A stretch of DNA of 5,435 bases. Origin: Cyclobacteriaceae bacterium (lineage in GTDB: Bacteria > Bacteroidota > Bacteroidia > Cytophagales > Cyclobacteriaceae). Position numbers and translations under genes: made by a program. Location of the stretch: the NCBI GenBank assembly GCA_028289505.1, contig JANQPK010000015.1, positions 1 through 5,435 of the forward strand. Direction: 5' to 3'. The notes under the pieces were generated by a model. That model was given only the letters and a program-made list of their open reading frames with translations, ran no database searches and was not told where the DNA came from. This document shows, in pieces, positions 1 to 5,435 of this stretch. The first letter of the stretch is position 1. Every line of letters begins with the position of its first letter.

Positions 1-992
1 ACGAGCGGAAATGCCAAGATATCATTGATGCGGAGCGCAGGTCAAATAAAAATCTGATAGTAGGTTTCAACTATCGTTGGAGTCCCTATGCCACCAAAAT
101 AAAGGAATTACTCAGAGATGGAGCCATAGGTGATATTACTTCAGTAGATTTCCACTGGTACCTTAACACCTACCATGGTGCCTCTTATTTCAGGCGCTGG
201 CATGGGTTGCGCGAGGCGGGTGGTACGCTTTGGGTGCATAAATCCACCCATCATTTCGACCTGCTGAACTGGTGGATCGACTCGGACCCTCAGGAAGTTT
301 TCGCCTATGGTGATTTAGAGTTTTATGGCTCCAATGGACCCTTTAAGGGAGACAACTGCCGCACTTGTCCCCATAAGTCAGAATGTGATTTTTACTACGA
401 TATAACCAAGAGCGAGCACTACATGAAGCTATATGTGGAAAATGAGAAATACGATGGCTACATACGAGATAACTGTCTATTTCGGGAGGAGGTCAATATC
501 TATGACAAAATGTCTGCTCAAATCAAGTATCAAAACAATACTATTGTCAACTATTCCCTGACTACCTACAGCCCCTTCGAAGGTTGGCGGGCTGCTTTTA
601 ACGGTACCAAAGGTCGACTAGAAGCTTGGCTCGATATACCCTATCAGAAAGAGGTTAGCGTTAGTCAAGCAGAAATGCACAGCAGGGAGATGGCACAAAC
701 CGGACAGGATGAGATGGAAACAGAACCCATGATCGTTCACAAACTGTGGAATGACTTCGAGGTGGTCAATGTGGCGTTTGAAAAAGGAGGGCATGGAGGA
801 GGAGATAAGCGATTGCACGATAAAATCTTCGTACATCCGGAACAGGAAGACCCTTTCGACCGTGCCGCCGGAATTCGCGATGGTGCCATGTCCATTTTAA
901 TTGGAGTAGCTGCTCGTAAAAGCATCGAAAGTGGAGAGCCCATAAAAATTGGTGCTTTAACAGATCTTCAACCCAGAGCAACTCGGTTGTAA
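1..992 (+). CDS. Gfo/Idh/MocA family oxidoreductase, 5'-truncated by the window edge
   Basis: This is the C-terminal 329 residues of an NAD(P)-dependent oxidoreductase; codons run from base 3 and the reading frame is open to the window edge, so the start and most of the Rossmann fold lie outside. An in-frame TTG at 207 is internal, because family-typical sequence continues upstream of it. Numbering from base 3, VGFNYRWSP (20-28) is the usual strand after the nucleotide domain, and HKSTHHFDLLNWW (79-91) is the family's active-site helix region with its His-rich signature. A cysteine cluster follows: C119, C122, C128 and C158 (CxxC, x5, C, then 29 residues to C), which could bind a metal. The rest is the Gfo/Idh/MocA C-terminal sheet domain. 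Members act on sugars, polyols or their derivatives; the substrate is not readable here. Whether it is cytoplasmic or exported is unknown because the N-terminus is missing. The stop codon is one base before the next gene, implying co-transcription. Confidence 0.9.
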   Translation, partial: ERKCQDIIDAERRSNKNLIVGFNYRWSPYATKIKELLRDGAIGDITSVDFHWYLNTYHGASYFRRWHGLREAGGTLWVHKSTHHFDLLNWWIDSDPQEVFAYGDLEFYGSNGPFKGDNCRTCPHKSECDFYYDITKSEHYMKLYVENEKYDGYIRDNCLFREEVNIYDKMSAQIKYQNNTIVNYSLTTYSPFEGWRAAFNGTKGRLEAWLDIPYQKEVSVSQAEMHSREMAQTGQDEMETEPMIVHKLWNDFEVVNVAFEKGGHGGGDKRLHDKIFVHPEQEDPFDRAAGIRDGAMSILIGVAARKSIESGEPIKIGALTDLQPRATRL

Positions 993-993
993 A

Positions 994-2193
994 TTGATCG
1001 TTTCACTTCGATTTATTCTGGTCTCATGGTTGCTCTTTACGGCCTGCCAAAACCAAGAACAGGACCAGCAAAATACTTTGAATTGGTACAAGGGAAACCT
1101 GCATACTCATAGTTTTTGGAGTGATGGGGACGATTTCCCTGAAATGATCATGAGCTGGTATAAAGAGCATGATTATCATTTTCTGGCCCTCACCGATCAC
1201 AATATTCTAGCAGAGGGGGAATTTTGGTTGGAGATCAAGAATAATTGGCAGGAAGCCGTTTTTAATCGTTATCTTGATCGCTACGGCCCTGACTGGGTGC
1301 AATATACCGACTCTGCCGGCATCAGGGTAAAGCTAAAGACATTAGCGGAATACAGGCCACTCTTCGAGGAGCCTGGGAAATTTCTGGTGATCCAGGGAGA
1401 GGAAATTACCGATAGCTATAACGATAAACCACTCCACCTTAATGCCAATAATCTCCAACAATTTATCCCCCCTCAGGGAGGAAGCAGCGTAGTCGATGTA
1501 TTGCAACGCAATATAAATGTGGTGCTGCAGCAACGTGATGAATTGGGAGTTCCCATGATGGTGCACATTAATCATCCAAATTTTCATTTTGCCATCACCG
1601 TGGCTGACATGATCGCTTTGCAAGGGGAAAGATTCTTTGAAGTGTTCAATGGTCATAATATGGTCTACAATCTGGGAGATTCTACTCACATGGATACCGA
1701 AACCATGTGGGATCAGATTAATATCGCCTATGCTTTAAACGATCGACCACTACTATTGGGTCTTGCCACTGATGATAGTCACCATTACCACCGTAAAGGC
1801 AAACTATGGAGCAATTCCGGGCGGGGTTGGGTTTGGGTAAGATCTGAGTCGCTGGATGCGGAGAGCTTAATAGCCAGTCTTGAAAAAGGCGACTTTTATG
1901 CCTCTACAGGTGTTACGCTCAAAACCTTGGAGGTGGAGAACAATACCATCCAGGTGGCGGTTGAACAAGATGACAATACCTACACCATTCAGTTTGTAGG
2001 GTGCATGGCACAAGACACCAATACCAGAATACTGAAGGAAGTGAACGGGTTCCAAGCCTCTTTTCAGTTAAAGCCTGAGTATCTATTTGTTCGCGCCAGG
2101 ATAATCTCCTCTGCCGCTCCAGAAAACCCTGTTGAAAATATTAAAAACCAAATGGCCTGGACACAGCCCGTGGTATATAATGCCCTCCGCTGA
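994..2193 (+). CDS. PHP-domain metallohydrolase lipoprotein (CehA/McbA-like)
   Basis: A 399-residue predicted envelope lipoprotein with a PHP-type metal-dependent hydrolase domain. The start is TTG at 994: it is the only usable in-frame start that keeps the signal peptide, since the frame is closed by TAA at 958-960 and the next in-frame Met is residue 51. Residues 7-17 are hydrophobic and end in LLFTAC, giving lipidated C18. The PHP metal ligands are visible in order: H37/H39 (NLHTHSFWSDG), D44, D68-H69 (LTDHN), E136/E137 (IQGEEITD), H148, H194 (HINHPN), and D261/H263 (TDDSHHYH). The C-terminal 100 or so residues match the beta-rich tail seen in the CehA/McbA branch (GDFYASTG, then RARIISS and AWTQPVVYN near the end). 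PHP enzymes hydrolyse phosphoesters or other esters; CehA itself is a carbaryl esterase, so phosphatase activity should not be assumed. The gene starts one base after the upstream oxidoreductase stop, so translation is probably coupled. The substrate is unknown. Confidence 0.9.
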   Translation: MIVSLRFILVSWLLFTACQNQEQDQQNTLNWYKGNLHTHSFWSDGDDFPEMIMSWYKEHDYHFLALTDHNILAEGEFWLEIKNNWQEAVFNRYLDRYGPDWVQYTDSAGIRVKLKTLAEYRPLFEEPGKFLVIQGEEITDSYNDKPLHLNANNLQQFIPPQGGSSVVDVLQRNINVVLQQRDELGVPMMVHINHPNFHFAITVADMIALQGERFFEVFNGHNMVYNLGDSTHMDTETMWDQINIAYALNDRPLLLGLATDDSHHYHRKGKLWSNSGRGWVWVRSESLDAESLIASLEKGDFYASTGVTLKTLEVENNTIQVAVEQDDNTYTIQFVGCMAQDTNTRILKEVNGFQASFQLKPEYLFVRARIISSAAPENPVENIKNQMAWTQPVVYNALR

Positions 2194-2254
2194 TTAGTAC
2201 TGCGAATTACATACAATATCACTACTTGCCAAGATTCTGTAGTATCTTAGCAGT

Positions 2255-2773
2255 ATGCAGATTGAATATTGTGTTGCCTCTGCCAGACACCAGGAAGCCA
2301 TTGCACGTCTTCATGCTTACAGTTGGCAGATTCACTACCGAGGTATCTTAAATGATGATTATCTTGACCATGAGGTGGTGCAAGAACGAATGTCTGTGTG
2401 GCAACGTCGCTTCAACAACCCCTCTGAAAATCAGTACATCGTATTGGCCAATGATCAGGATTTACTCTGTGGATTTGGCTGTGTTTTCCTGAACCACGAT
2501 CGGCAGTACGGTTCTTTGGTAGACAATTTACACGTACACCCGGATTGGCAAGGCAATGGAATTGGCAAGAATCTTATGAAGCATTGCGCCAGCAGAATCA
2601 ATAAGTTAGATGATCCCTTTAAGATGTATTTATGGGTACTGAAGGACAATAATCAGGCCCGAAAATTCTACCAAAGCATGGGTGGTGAAACTGTGGAATC
2701 GGCCATTGAAAACAATCCTGGTGGTGGCAAATCAGAAATCCTGAGAATATTCTGGGATCAACCACCCAACTAA
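2255..2773 (+). CDS. GNAT family N-acetyltransferase
   Basis: A 172-residue single-domain GNAT acetyltransferase, normal length for the family and without signal peptide or membrane segment, so cytoplasmic. Motif A is clear: strand 4 VDNLHVHP (89-96) followed by the acetyl-CoA pyrophosphate loop Q99-G-N-G-I-G104. Motif B follows as YLWVLKDNNQARKFYQSMGG (125-144), with the family's common Asn-x-x-Ala and the helix Tyr (Y139) that often acts as general acid. The N-terminal helix region with W24 and Y28 (SWQIHYRGIL) resembles many uncharacterised GNATs. The acceptor could be a small amine, an amino-acid derivative or a protein N-terminus; nothing in the sequence decides. The ATG at 2255 has no Shine-Dalgarno sequence, as expected for Bacteroidota. 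It lies 61 bases after the PHP gene on the same strand and may be read from the same transcript, though a functional link is not evident. Confidence 0.92.
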   Translation: MQIEYCVASARHQEAIARLHAYSWQIHYRGILNDDYLDHEVVQERMSVWQRRFNNPSENQYIVLANDQDLLCGFGCVFLNHDRQYGSLVDNLHVHPDWQGNGIGKNLMKHCASRINKLDDPFKMYLWVLKDNNQARKFYQSMGGETVESAIENNPGGGKSEILRIFWDQPPN

Positions 2774-2774
2774 G

Positions 2775-4118
2775 CTAAACATTTGGCACCTTCCAGTTAT
2801 TGTGATAGTCTGCCTTCATCAGTTTGTTGGCTTGCTTGTTTTGTTTAAAAGTATTGGTCACCGCATCCCAGTAAACTTTCTCTCCCGTTTTATAGGCAAT
2901 ATTACCCATTTGGGCGTTGATAGCTGCCACACTGCCAGAACCAATAGGGGTATTGAGTTTACTAGAATCATTGGCTTTTATGGCATCAACAAAGTTTTGG
3001 GTATGGAGATCCAAGTAGTTTAATTCTTTCGGCTTTTTGAAAGCCTCTATAGGTTCCATTCGGGATTCGCCTCGTTCGGCGTAGCCCCTGGGGTATCTCT
3101 CCACCAGAACCTCATAACCTTGCCTATTTACCACCAAAGTGCCATTGTTGCCAATAAACGCAATCCCTTCCGTGCGGCCATAGAGACCTCCGTCAATACC
3201 GGTAGCATGCTCCCAAAGCATACTAAAGTCTTGGTATTTAAAAACGGTTTGCAAAGTATCGGGGGTCTCTGATGCATCATCTGGATAAGCCAGCTTACCT
3301 CCAGATGCCATAACCGAAATGGGGGCTTCTACCTGCATTGCATATAGGGCTATATCAATTTCATGTACTCCCCAATCGGTCATAAGACCTCCGGCATAAT
3401 CCCAAAACCATCTGAAATTGAAATGAAACCGGTTACGATTAAATGGACGTTGAGGGGCTGGTCCCAACCAAAAATCATAGTCTACACCTTCTGGAACCGG
3501 CTCGTCAGGCAATTTATCCACCGGAGTCATCCAACCCTGATAAGCCCAAACTTTAACTAACCGTATATTTCCAAGCTTTCCTGAACGTACAATGTCGACA
3601 GCATCCCGATAATGTGGACCACTACGCTGCCATTGGCCCACTTGGACAATCTTACCCGATTTTTGGGCGGCCTCCACCATGATTTTACATTCCTCGATGG
3701 TATTTGATATTGGTTTTTCCACATAGACATGCTTGCCTGCCTGCACGGCTTCTACCATAGGAAGGCAATGCCAATGATCGGGGGTGCCAATTATGATGGC
3801 GTCAATCTCGGGATTGTTGATCAGTTCGCGATAATCGCGGTAAACTTTGGGTTCATTAGTGCGAAGCTCAGCATAGCTGGCCAATCTTTTATCGATGGCA
3901 GCCTGATCCACATCGCAGATGGCGATGAGATCGACATCCTCCATTTTCAAAATGGAATTGGTGTTGGACCAACCCATACCGTTACAGCCGATAACCCCGA
4001 TTTGCAGCTTATCGTTGGGCGATATACGCCAGGGGGCAGCATGGATTACTGGACTACCAGCCATCAATGTTCCGGCTCCCAGCATGGATGAATTTTGGAT
4101 GAACTTTCTTCGCTTCAT
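2775..4118 (-). CDS. Tat-exported Gfo/Idh/MocA family oxidoreductase
   Basis: A 447-residue NAD(P)-dependent oxidoreductase, counted from the ATG at 4116-4118. An in-frame ATG eight codons upstream (4142) exists, but the inner start places the twin-arginine signal at the N-terminus: MKRRKFIQNSS, then a hydrophobic stretch and probable cleavage near IHA-A (residues 25-28). The Rossmann nucleotide loop is G44-C-N-G47-M-G49, with D69 closing the second strand (LIAICDVD). TPDHWH ends at 117, the catalytic-lysine motif EKP is at 134-136, and D248/H252 lie in GGLMTDWGVHEID. The C-terminal end (ANKLMKADYHNNWKVP) is typical of the Bacteroidota/Planctomycetes Tat-exported branch. Such proteins are thought to be exported folded with bound cofactor. 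Relatives include sugar oxidoreductases and the NAD-dependent GH109 glycosidases; I cannot assign either activity. The gene converges on the GNAT gene with one base between stop codons. Confidence 0.93.
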   Translation of the reverse strand: MKRRKFIQNSSMLGAGTLMAGSPVIHAAPWRISPNDKLQIGVIGCNGMGWSNTNSILKMEDVDLIAICDVDQAAIDKRLASYAELRTNEPKVYRDYRELINNPEIDAIIIGTPDHWHCLPMVEAVQAGKHVYVEKPISNTIEECKIMVEAAQKSGKIVQVGQWQRSGPHYRDAVDIVRSGKLGNIRLVKVWAYQGWMTPVDKLPDEPVPEGVDYDFWLGPAPQRPFNRNRFHFNFRWFWDYAGGLMTDWGVHEIDIALYAMQVEAPISVMASGGKLAYPDDASETPDTLQTVFKYQDFSMLWEHATGIDGGLYGRTEGIAFIGNNGTLVVNRQGYEVLVERYPRGYAERGESRMEPIEAFKKPKELNYLDLHTQNFVDAIKANDSSKLNTPIGSGSVAAINAQMGNIAYKTGEKVYWDAVTNTFKQNKQANKLMKADYHNNWKVPNV

Positions 4119-4160
4119 AGTGTTGTTTACGCTTATAGGCATATAATCTAGGGATTAATT

Positions 4161-4171
4161 GCCAAAATGGC
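4161..4171. promoter_or_regulatory. Short palindrome upstream of the Tat oxidoreductase, possible operator
   Basis: GCCAAAATGGC is a perfect inverted repeat (GCCA, three-base spacer, TGGC) about 43 bases upstream of the chosen start of the minus-strand oxidoreductase, in the divergent intergenic space shared with the tRNA. Position and symmetry suit a repressor or activator site, but arms of four bases can occur by chance and no regulator is encoded nearby. Confidence 0.2.
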
Positions 4172-4219
4172 CAGTAGTTGTTCTAGGAAGTAACCTATCA
4201 AATAAAGAGCACTATTATT

Positions 4220-4250
4220 TTGTGGTTGACATCCGTTGATATTAATTTCG
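4220..4250 (+). promoter_or_regulatory. Candidate Bacteroidota-type promoter for the proline tRNA
   Basis: TTG at 4220-4222 (within ATTTTG) is followed after 20 bases by TAATTTCG at 4243-4250, which matches the Bacteroidota -7 element TAnnTTTG at all but one fixed position. This spacing is within the known range for the -33/-7 pair. Transcription would start near 4257, giving a leader of about 30 bases before the mature tRNA 5' end. No transcript data are available, so this is a pattern match only. Confidence 0.4.
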
Positions 4251-4260
4251 CACCACATTG

Positions 4261-4278
4261 AAACTCAAACTCAAACTC
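4261..4278 (+). repeat. Tandem hexanucleotide repeat AAACTC x3 in the tRNA leader
   Basis: Three exact copies of AAACTC lie head to tail, followed by the degenerate ACTCTC, between the promoter candidate and the mature tRNA 5' end. On the predicted transcript this sits in the 5' leader removed by RNase P. It may be simple slippage; no function is known. Confidence 0.6.
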
Positions 4279-4289
4279 ACTCTCAACAT

Positions 4290-4364
4290 CGGGATGTGGC
4301 GCAGTCCGGTTAGCGCACCACGTTAGGGACGTGGGGGCCGCTGGTTCGAATCCAGTCATCCCGA
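4290..4364 (+). tRNA. tRNA-Pro, anticodon AGG
   Basis: A complete cloverleaf folds from the sequence. The acceptor stem has seven perfect pairs (4290-4296 with 4357-4363), starting C1-G72, with discriminator A73 at 4364. The D arm is GCGC/GCGC (4299-4302, 4313-4316) with GG in the loop. The anticodon stem CCACG/CGTGG (4318-4322, 4330-4334) holds the seven-base loop TTAGGGA, so positions 34-36 read AGG with G37. The variable loop has five bases, and the T arm carries TTCGAAT closed by four Watson-Crick pairs and one G-T pair. C1-G72, A73, G35 and G36 are the known bacterial proline identity elements, so the amino acid is secure. CCA is not encoded (CAA follows A73) and must be added afterwards. 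A34 is unusual for bacterial proline tRNAs, which normally have U, G or C there. The gene stands alone with its own terminator. Confidence 0.95.
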
Positions 4365-4387
4365 CAAAGTACTATTCAAATAACATC

Positions 4388-4422
4388 AAAACCCTCTAAA
4401 TTTTATGTTTAGGGGGTTTTTT
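4388..4422 (+). terminator. Rho-independent terminator of the tRNA-Pro transcript
   Basis: A 13-base-pair hairpin is formed by 4388-4400 (AAAACCCTCTAAA) and 4408-4420 (TTTAGGGGGTTTT), with one T-G wobble and a seven-base loop. The 3' arm runs into a tract of six T. It begins 24 bases after the tRNA 3' end, which suits a monocistronic tRNA transcript. The A-tract on the 5' arm means it may also work for transcription from the other side. Confidence 0.88.
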
Positions 4423-4684
4423 GTTTGGGGCACATTAAAATAATTCAATTGATTTCATTTATTTGGTGAGTAATTCGGGAGAAAATTCGGCAAGAACAGG
4501 TAATTTTTACGCCAAGGGGATAAAGAAGAAAGTCAGTAGGGACATGCTGGAATTAAGAAAAAGATTGGGATAGAGTGATAAAGTACGTCTAACACAAGTA
4601 TCGACCATTTCCTTTAGTCTTACGTCTTAGTTCTGAGCTTCACGTTGATGAATGATCACTAATCTATCGACATATCAAAACTTT
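4423..4684. other. Intergenic region without a recognisable gene
   Basis: Between the tRNA terminator and the lipoprotein gene I see no gene I can support. One short open frame runs from TTG/GTG at 4463/4466 to TAG at 4571-4573 (about 35 residues, lysine- and arginine-rich, ending RDMLELRKRLG); it has no recognised family and is too short to call on its own, but could be the remnant of a decayed gene. A one-mismatch -7 candidate, TAGTTCTG at 4628-4635, lacks a TTG at the proper distance. No repeat of the tRNA 3' end, which would mark an integration site, is found here or further downstream. Confidence 0.5.
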
Positions 4685-5389
4685 ATGGCTAAACTCTATC
4701 GCATCTCATACTTTATTCTTATTACCCTATTATTTACATGTGCTGAGAAAGAGGACGATTTGATAAGTCAAAATTGTATGGTAGACTGCTTGACTTTAGA
4801 TGGTGTCATAACCACAGGGAACGGAAGTGAACCGGTAGCGGATGCTACTATTGAGGTTATTTGGAAAAACACTTCGTACCTGTCAGGTGGGATACTCAGA
4901 ACAAAAGCAAGTTTTCAACCGAACAACTCGGGTTACTACTTACAAAGGATTTCGGTTAGAGAGGACGAGTTGAATTCTGGTTATTACCTAGTAAATATTC
5001 ATGTAGCCAAGGAATATTTTCAATCTGATGCACATCTATATGATTTTACTGTACAGCCTTCAAAAGACACTGTGATTACCACAAATTACTTTGTCCCCTA
5101 CAAGGCCCATATTAGAATGCAGGAAACAGGAGCTTCAACTATGATTGAATCGGACAGATTCAGAGTTTCGGTGCGCAATCCATTTGGAGTGAATGCTAAG
5201 CAATCTTATAATAATGGCGCTGGCTGGACCAAAGAACTAGCCGGAACTGAGCACCTGGTAGAAGTAGCCTCCGATCAACCAATCATCTTAACAACGTACG
5301 TAGAAAGGGCCGGACAAAGAAAATGGCTCGAGGACACCATGATAGTGGAAAGAAACTCTACAGTTGAATATCTCGCTACTTTTGAGTAA
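4685..5389 (+). CDS. Predicted surface lipoprotein of unknown function
   Basis: A protein of 234 residues from the ATG at 4685. This start is preferred over an in-frame ATG at 4652 because it gives a compact signal peptide: K3 and R6, a hydrophobic run ISYFILITLLF (7-17), and C19 as the lipidation site. The lipobox LFTC is not canonical, but the residues after Cys (AEKEDD) resemble the Lys plus acidic export signal that sends Bacteroidota lipoproteins to the cell surface. Residues about 39-58 (DGVITTGNGSEPVADATIEV) look like the first strands of a carboxypeptidase-regulatory-like or similar beta-sandwich fold, and the rest is also rich in beta-type sequence. C31 and C35 could form a local disulfide. 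I do not recognise a family or enzyme motif; binding or adhesion is possible but not shown. It appears to be a single gene, separated from the tRNA by the terminator. Confidence 0.75.
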   Translation: MAKLYRISYFILITLLFTCAEKEDDLISQNCMVDCLTLDGVITTGNGSEPVADATIEVIWKNTSYLSGGILRTKASFQPNNSGYYLQRISVREDELNSGYYLVNIHVAKEYFQSDAHLYDFTVQPSKDTVITTNYFVPYKAHIRMQETGASTMIESDRFRVSVRNPFGVNAKQSYNNGAGWTKELAGTEHLVEVASDQPIILTTYVERAGQRKWLEDTMIVERNSTVEYLATFE

Positions 5390-5435
5390 TTGCGCGTTCA
5401 AAACTTTGGTTCTGAATTATTGACCTTATAAGAAA

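Noticed and set aside
207..992. A complete gene starting at TTG 207
   Set aside because: The same frame is open from base 3 and encodes family-typical sequence (VGFNYRWSP and the YFRRWH segment) upstream, so the gene is truncated by the window edge and 207 is internal.
3729..4091. A plus-strand open frame of 120 codons inside the Tat oxidoreductase
   Set aside because: It lies wholly opposite a well-supported gene with all family motifs and shows no recognisable domain; it is an antisense shadow. The same holds for the 115-codon minus-strand frame at 1342-1689.
4199..4206. Minus-strand -7 element TTTATTTG for the Tat oxidoreductase
   Set aside because: It mismatches the consensus at the second base and has no TTG at the proper distance upstream.
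4226..4245. A sigma70-like promoter built on TTGAC at 4226-4230
   Set aside because: No -10-like hexamer lies at about 17 bases; the TTG at 4220 with TAATTTCG 20 bases later fits the Bacteroidota pattern better.
5398..5417. Terminator hairpin after the last lipoprotein gene
   Set aside because: The possible stem (TTCAAAAC with GTTCTGAA) has an internal mismatch, is only 4+3 pairs, and has no T-tract.
4345..5435. A genomic island integrated at the 3' end of the tRNA-Pro gene
   Set aside because: No second copy of the tRNA 3' end is present downstream in the window, and no integrase or phage gene is seen.

Overview
The window looks like chromosomal DNA from a member of the Bacteroidota, probably a marine or Cytophagales-like lineage. 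The clues are the lack of Shine-Dalgarno sequences before the genes, two lipoproteins with Bacteroidota-style N-termini, a Tat-exported Gfo/Idh/MocA oxidoreductase beginning MKRRKFIQNSS, a tRNA without an encoded CCA end, and a promoter candidate of the TTG / TAnnTTTG type. The phylum is well supported; the genus cannot be told from this sequence.

Layout. Bases 1-992 (+) hold the C-terminal part of a Gfo/Idh/MocA oxidoreductase whose start lies outside the window. One base later, a PHP-domain metallohydrolase lipoprotein (994-2193, +) starts on TTG, so the two form an operon. A GNAT acetyltransferase (2255-2773, +) follows after about 60 bases. It converges, with one base between stop codons, on a second Gfo/Idh/MocA oxidoreductase that carries a Tat signal (2775-4118, -). 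A proline tRNA with an unusual AGG anticodon lies at 4290-4364 (+), with a promoter candidate upstream and a strong intrinsic terminator downstream. After a mostly empty stretch, a predicted surface lipoprotein of unknown function occupies 4685-5389 (+).

How the parts may work together. Two Gfo/Idh/MocA proteins, one Tat-exported and one of unknown N-terminus, beside an envelope PHP hydrolase suggest small-molecule (sugar, polyol or sugar-derivative) catabolism split across the cell envelope. This is an inference from family membership; no transporter, glycosidase or regulator in the window fixes the substrate. The GNAT protein and the downstream lipoprotein have no visible functional tie to the rest.

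No clear new defence, mobile or RNA-guided system is present. The observations most worth checking are the AGG anticodon, the tightly coupled oxidoreductase/PHP pair, the conserved-looking cysteine cluster in the first oxidoreductase, and the unassigned surface lipoprotein.
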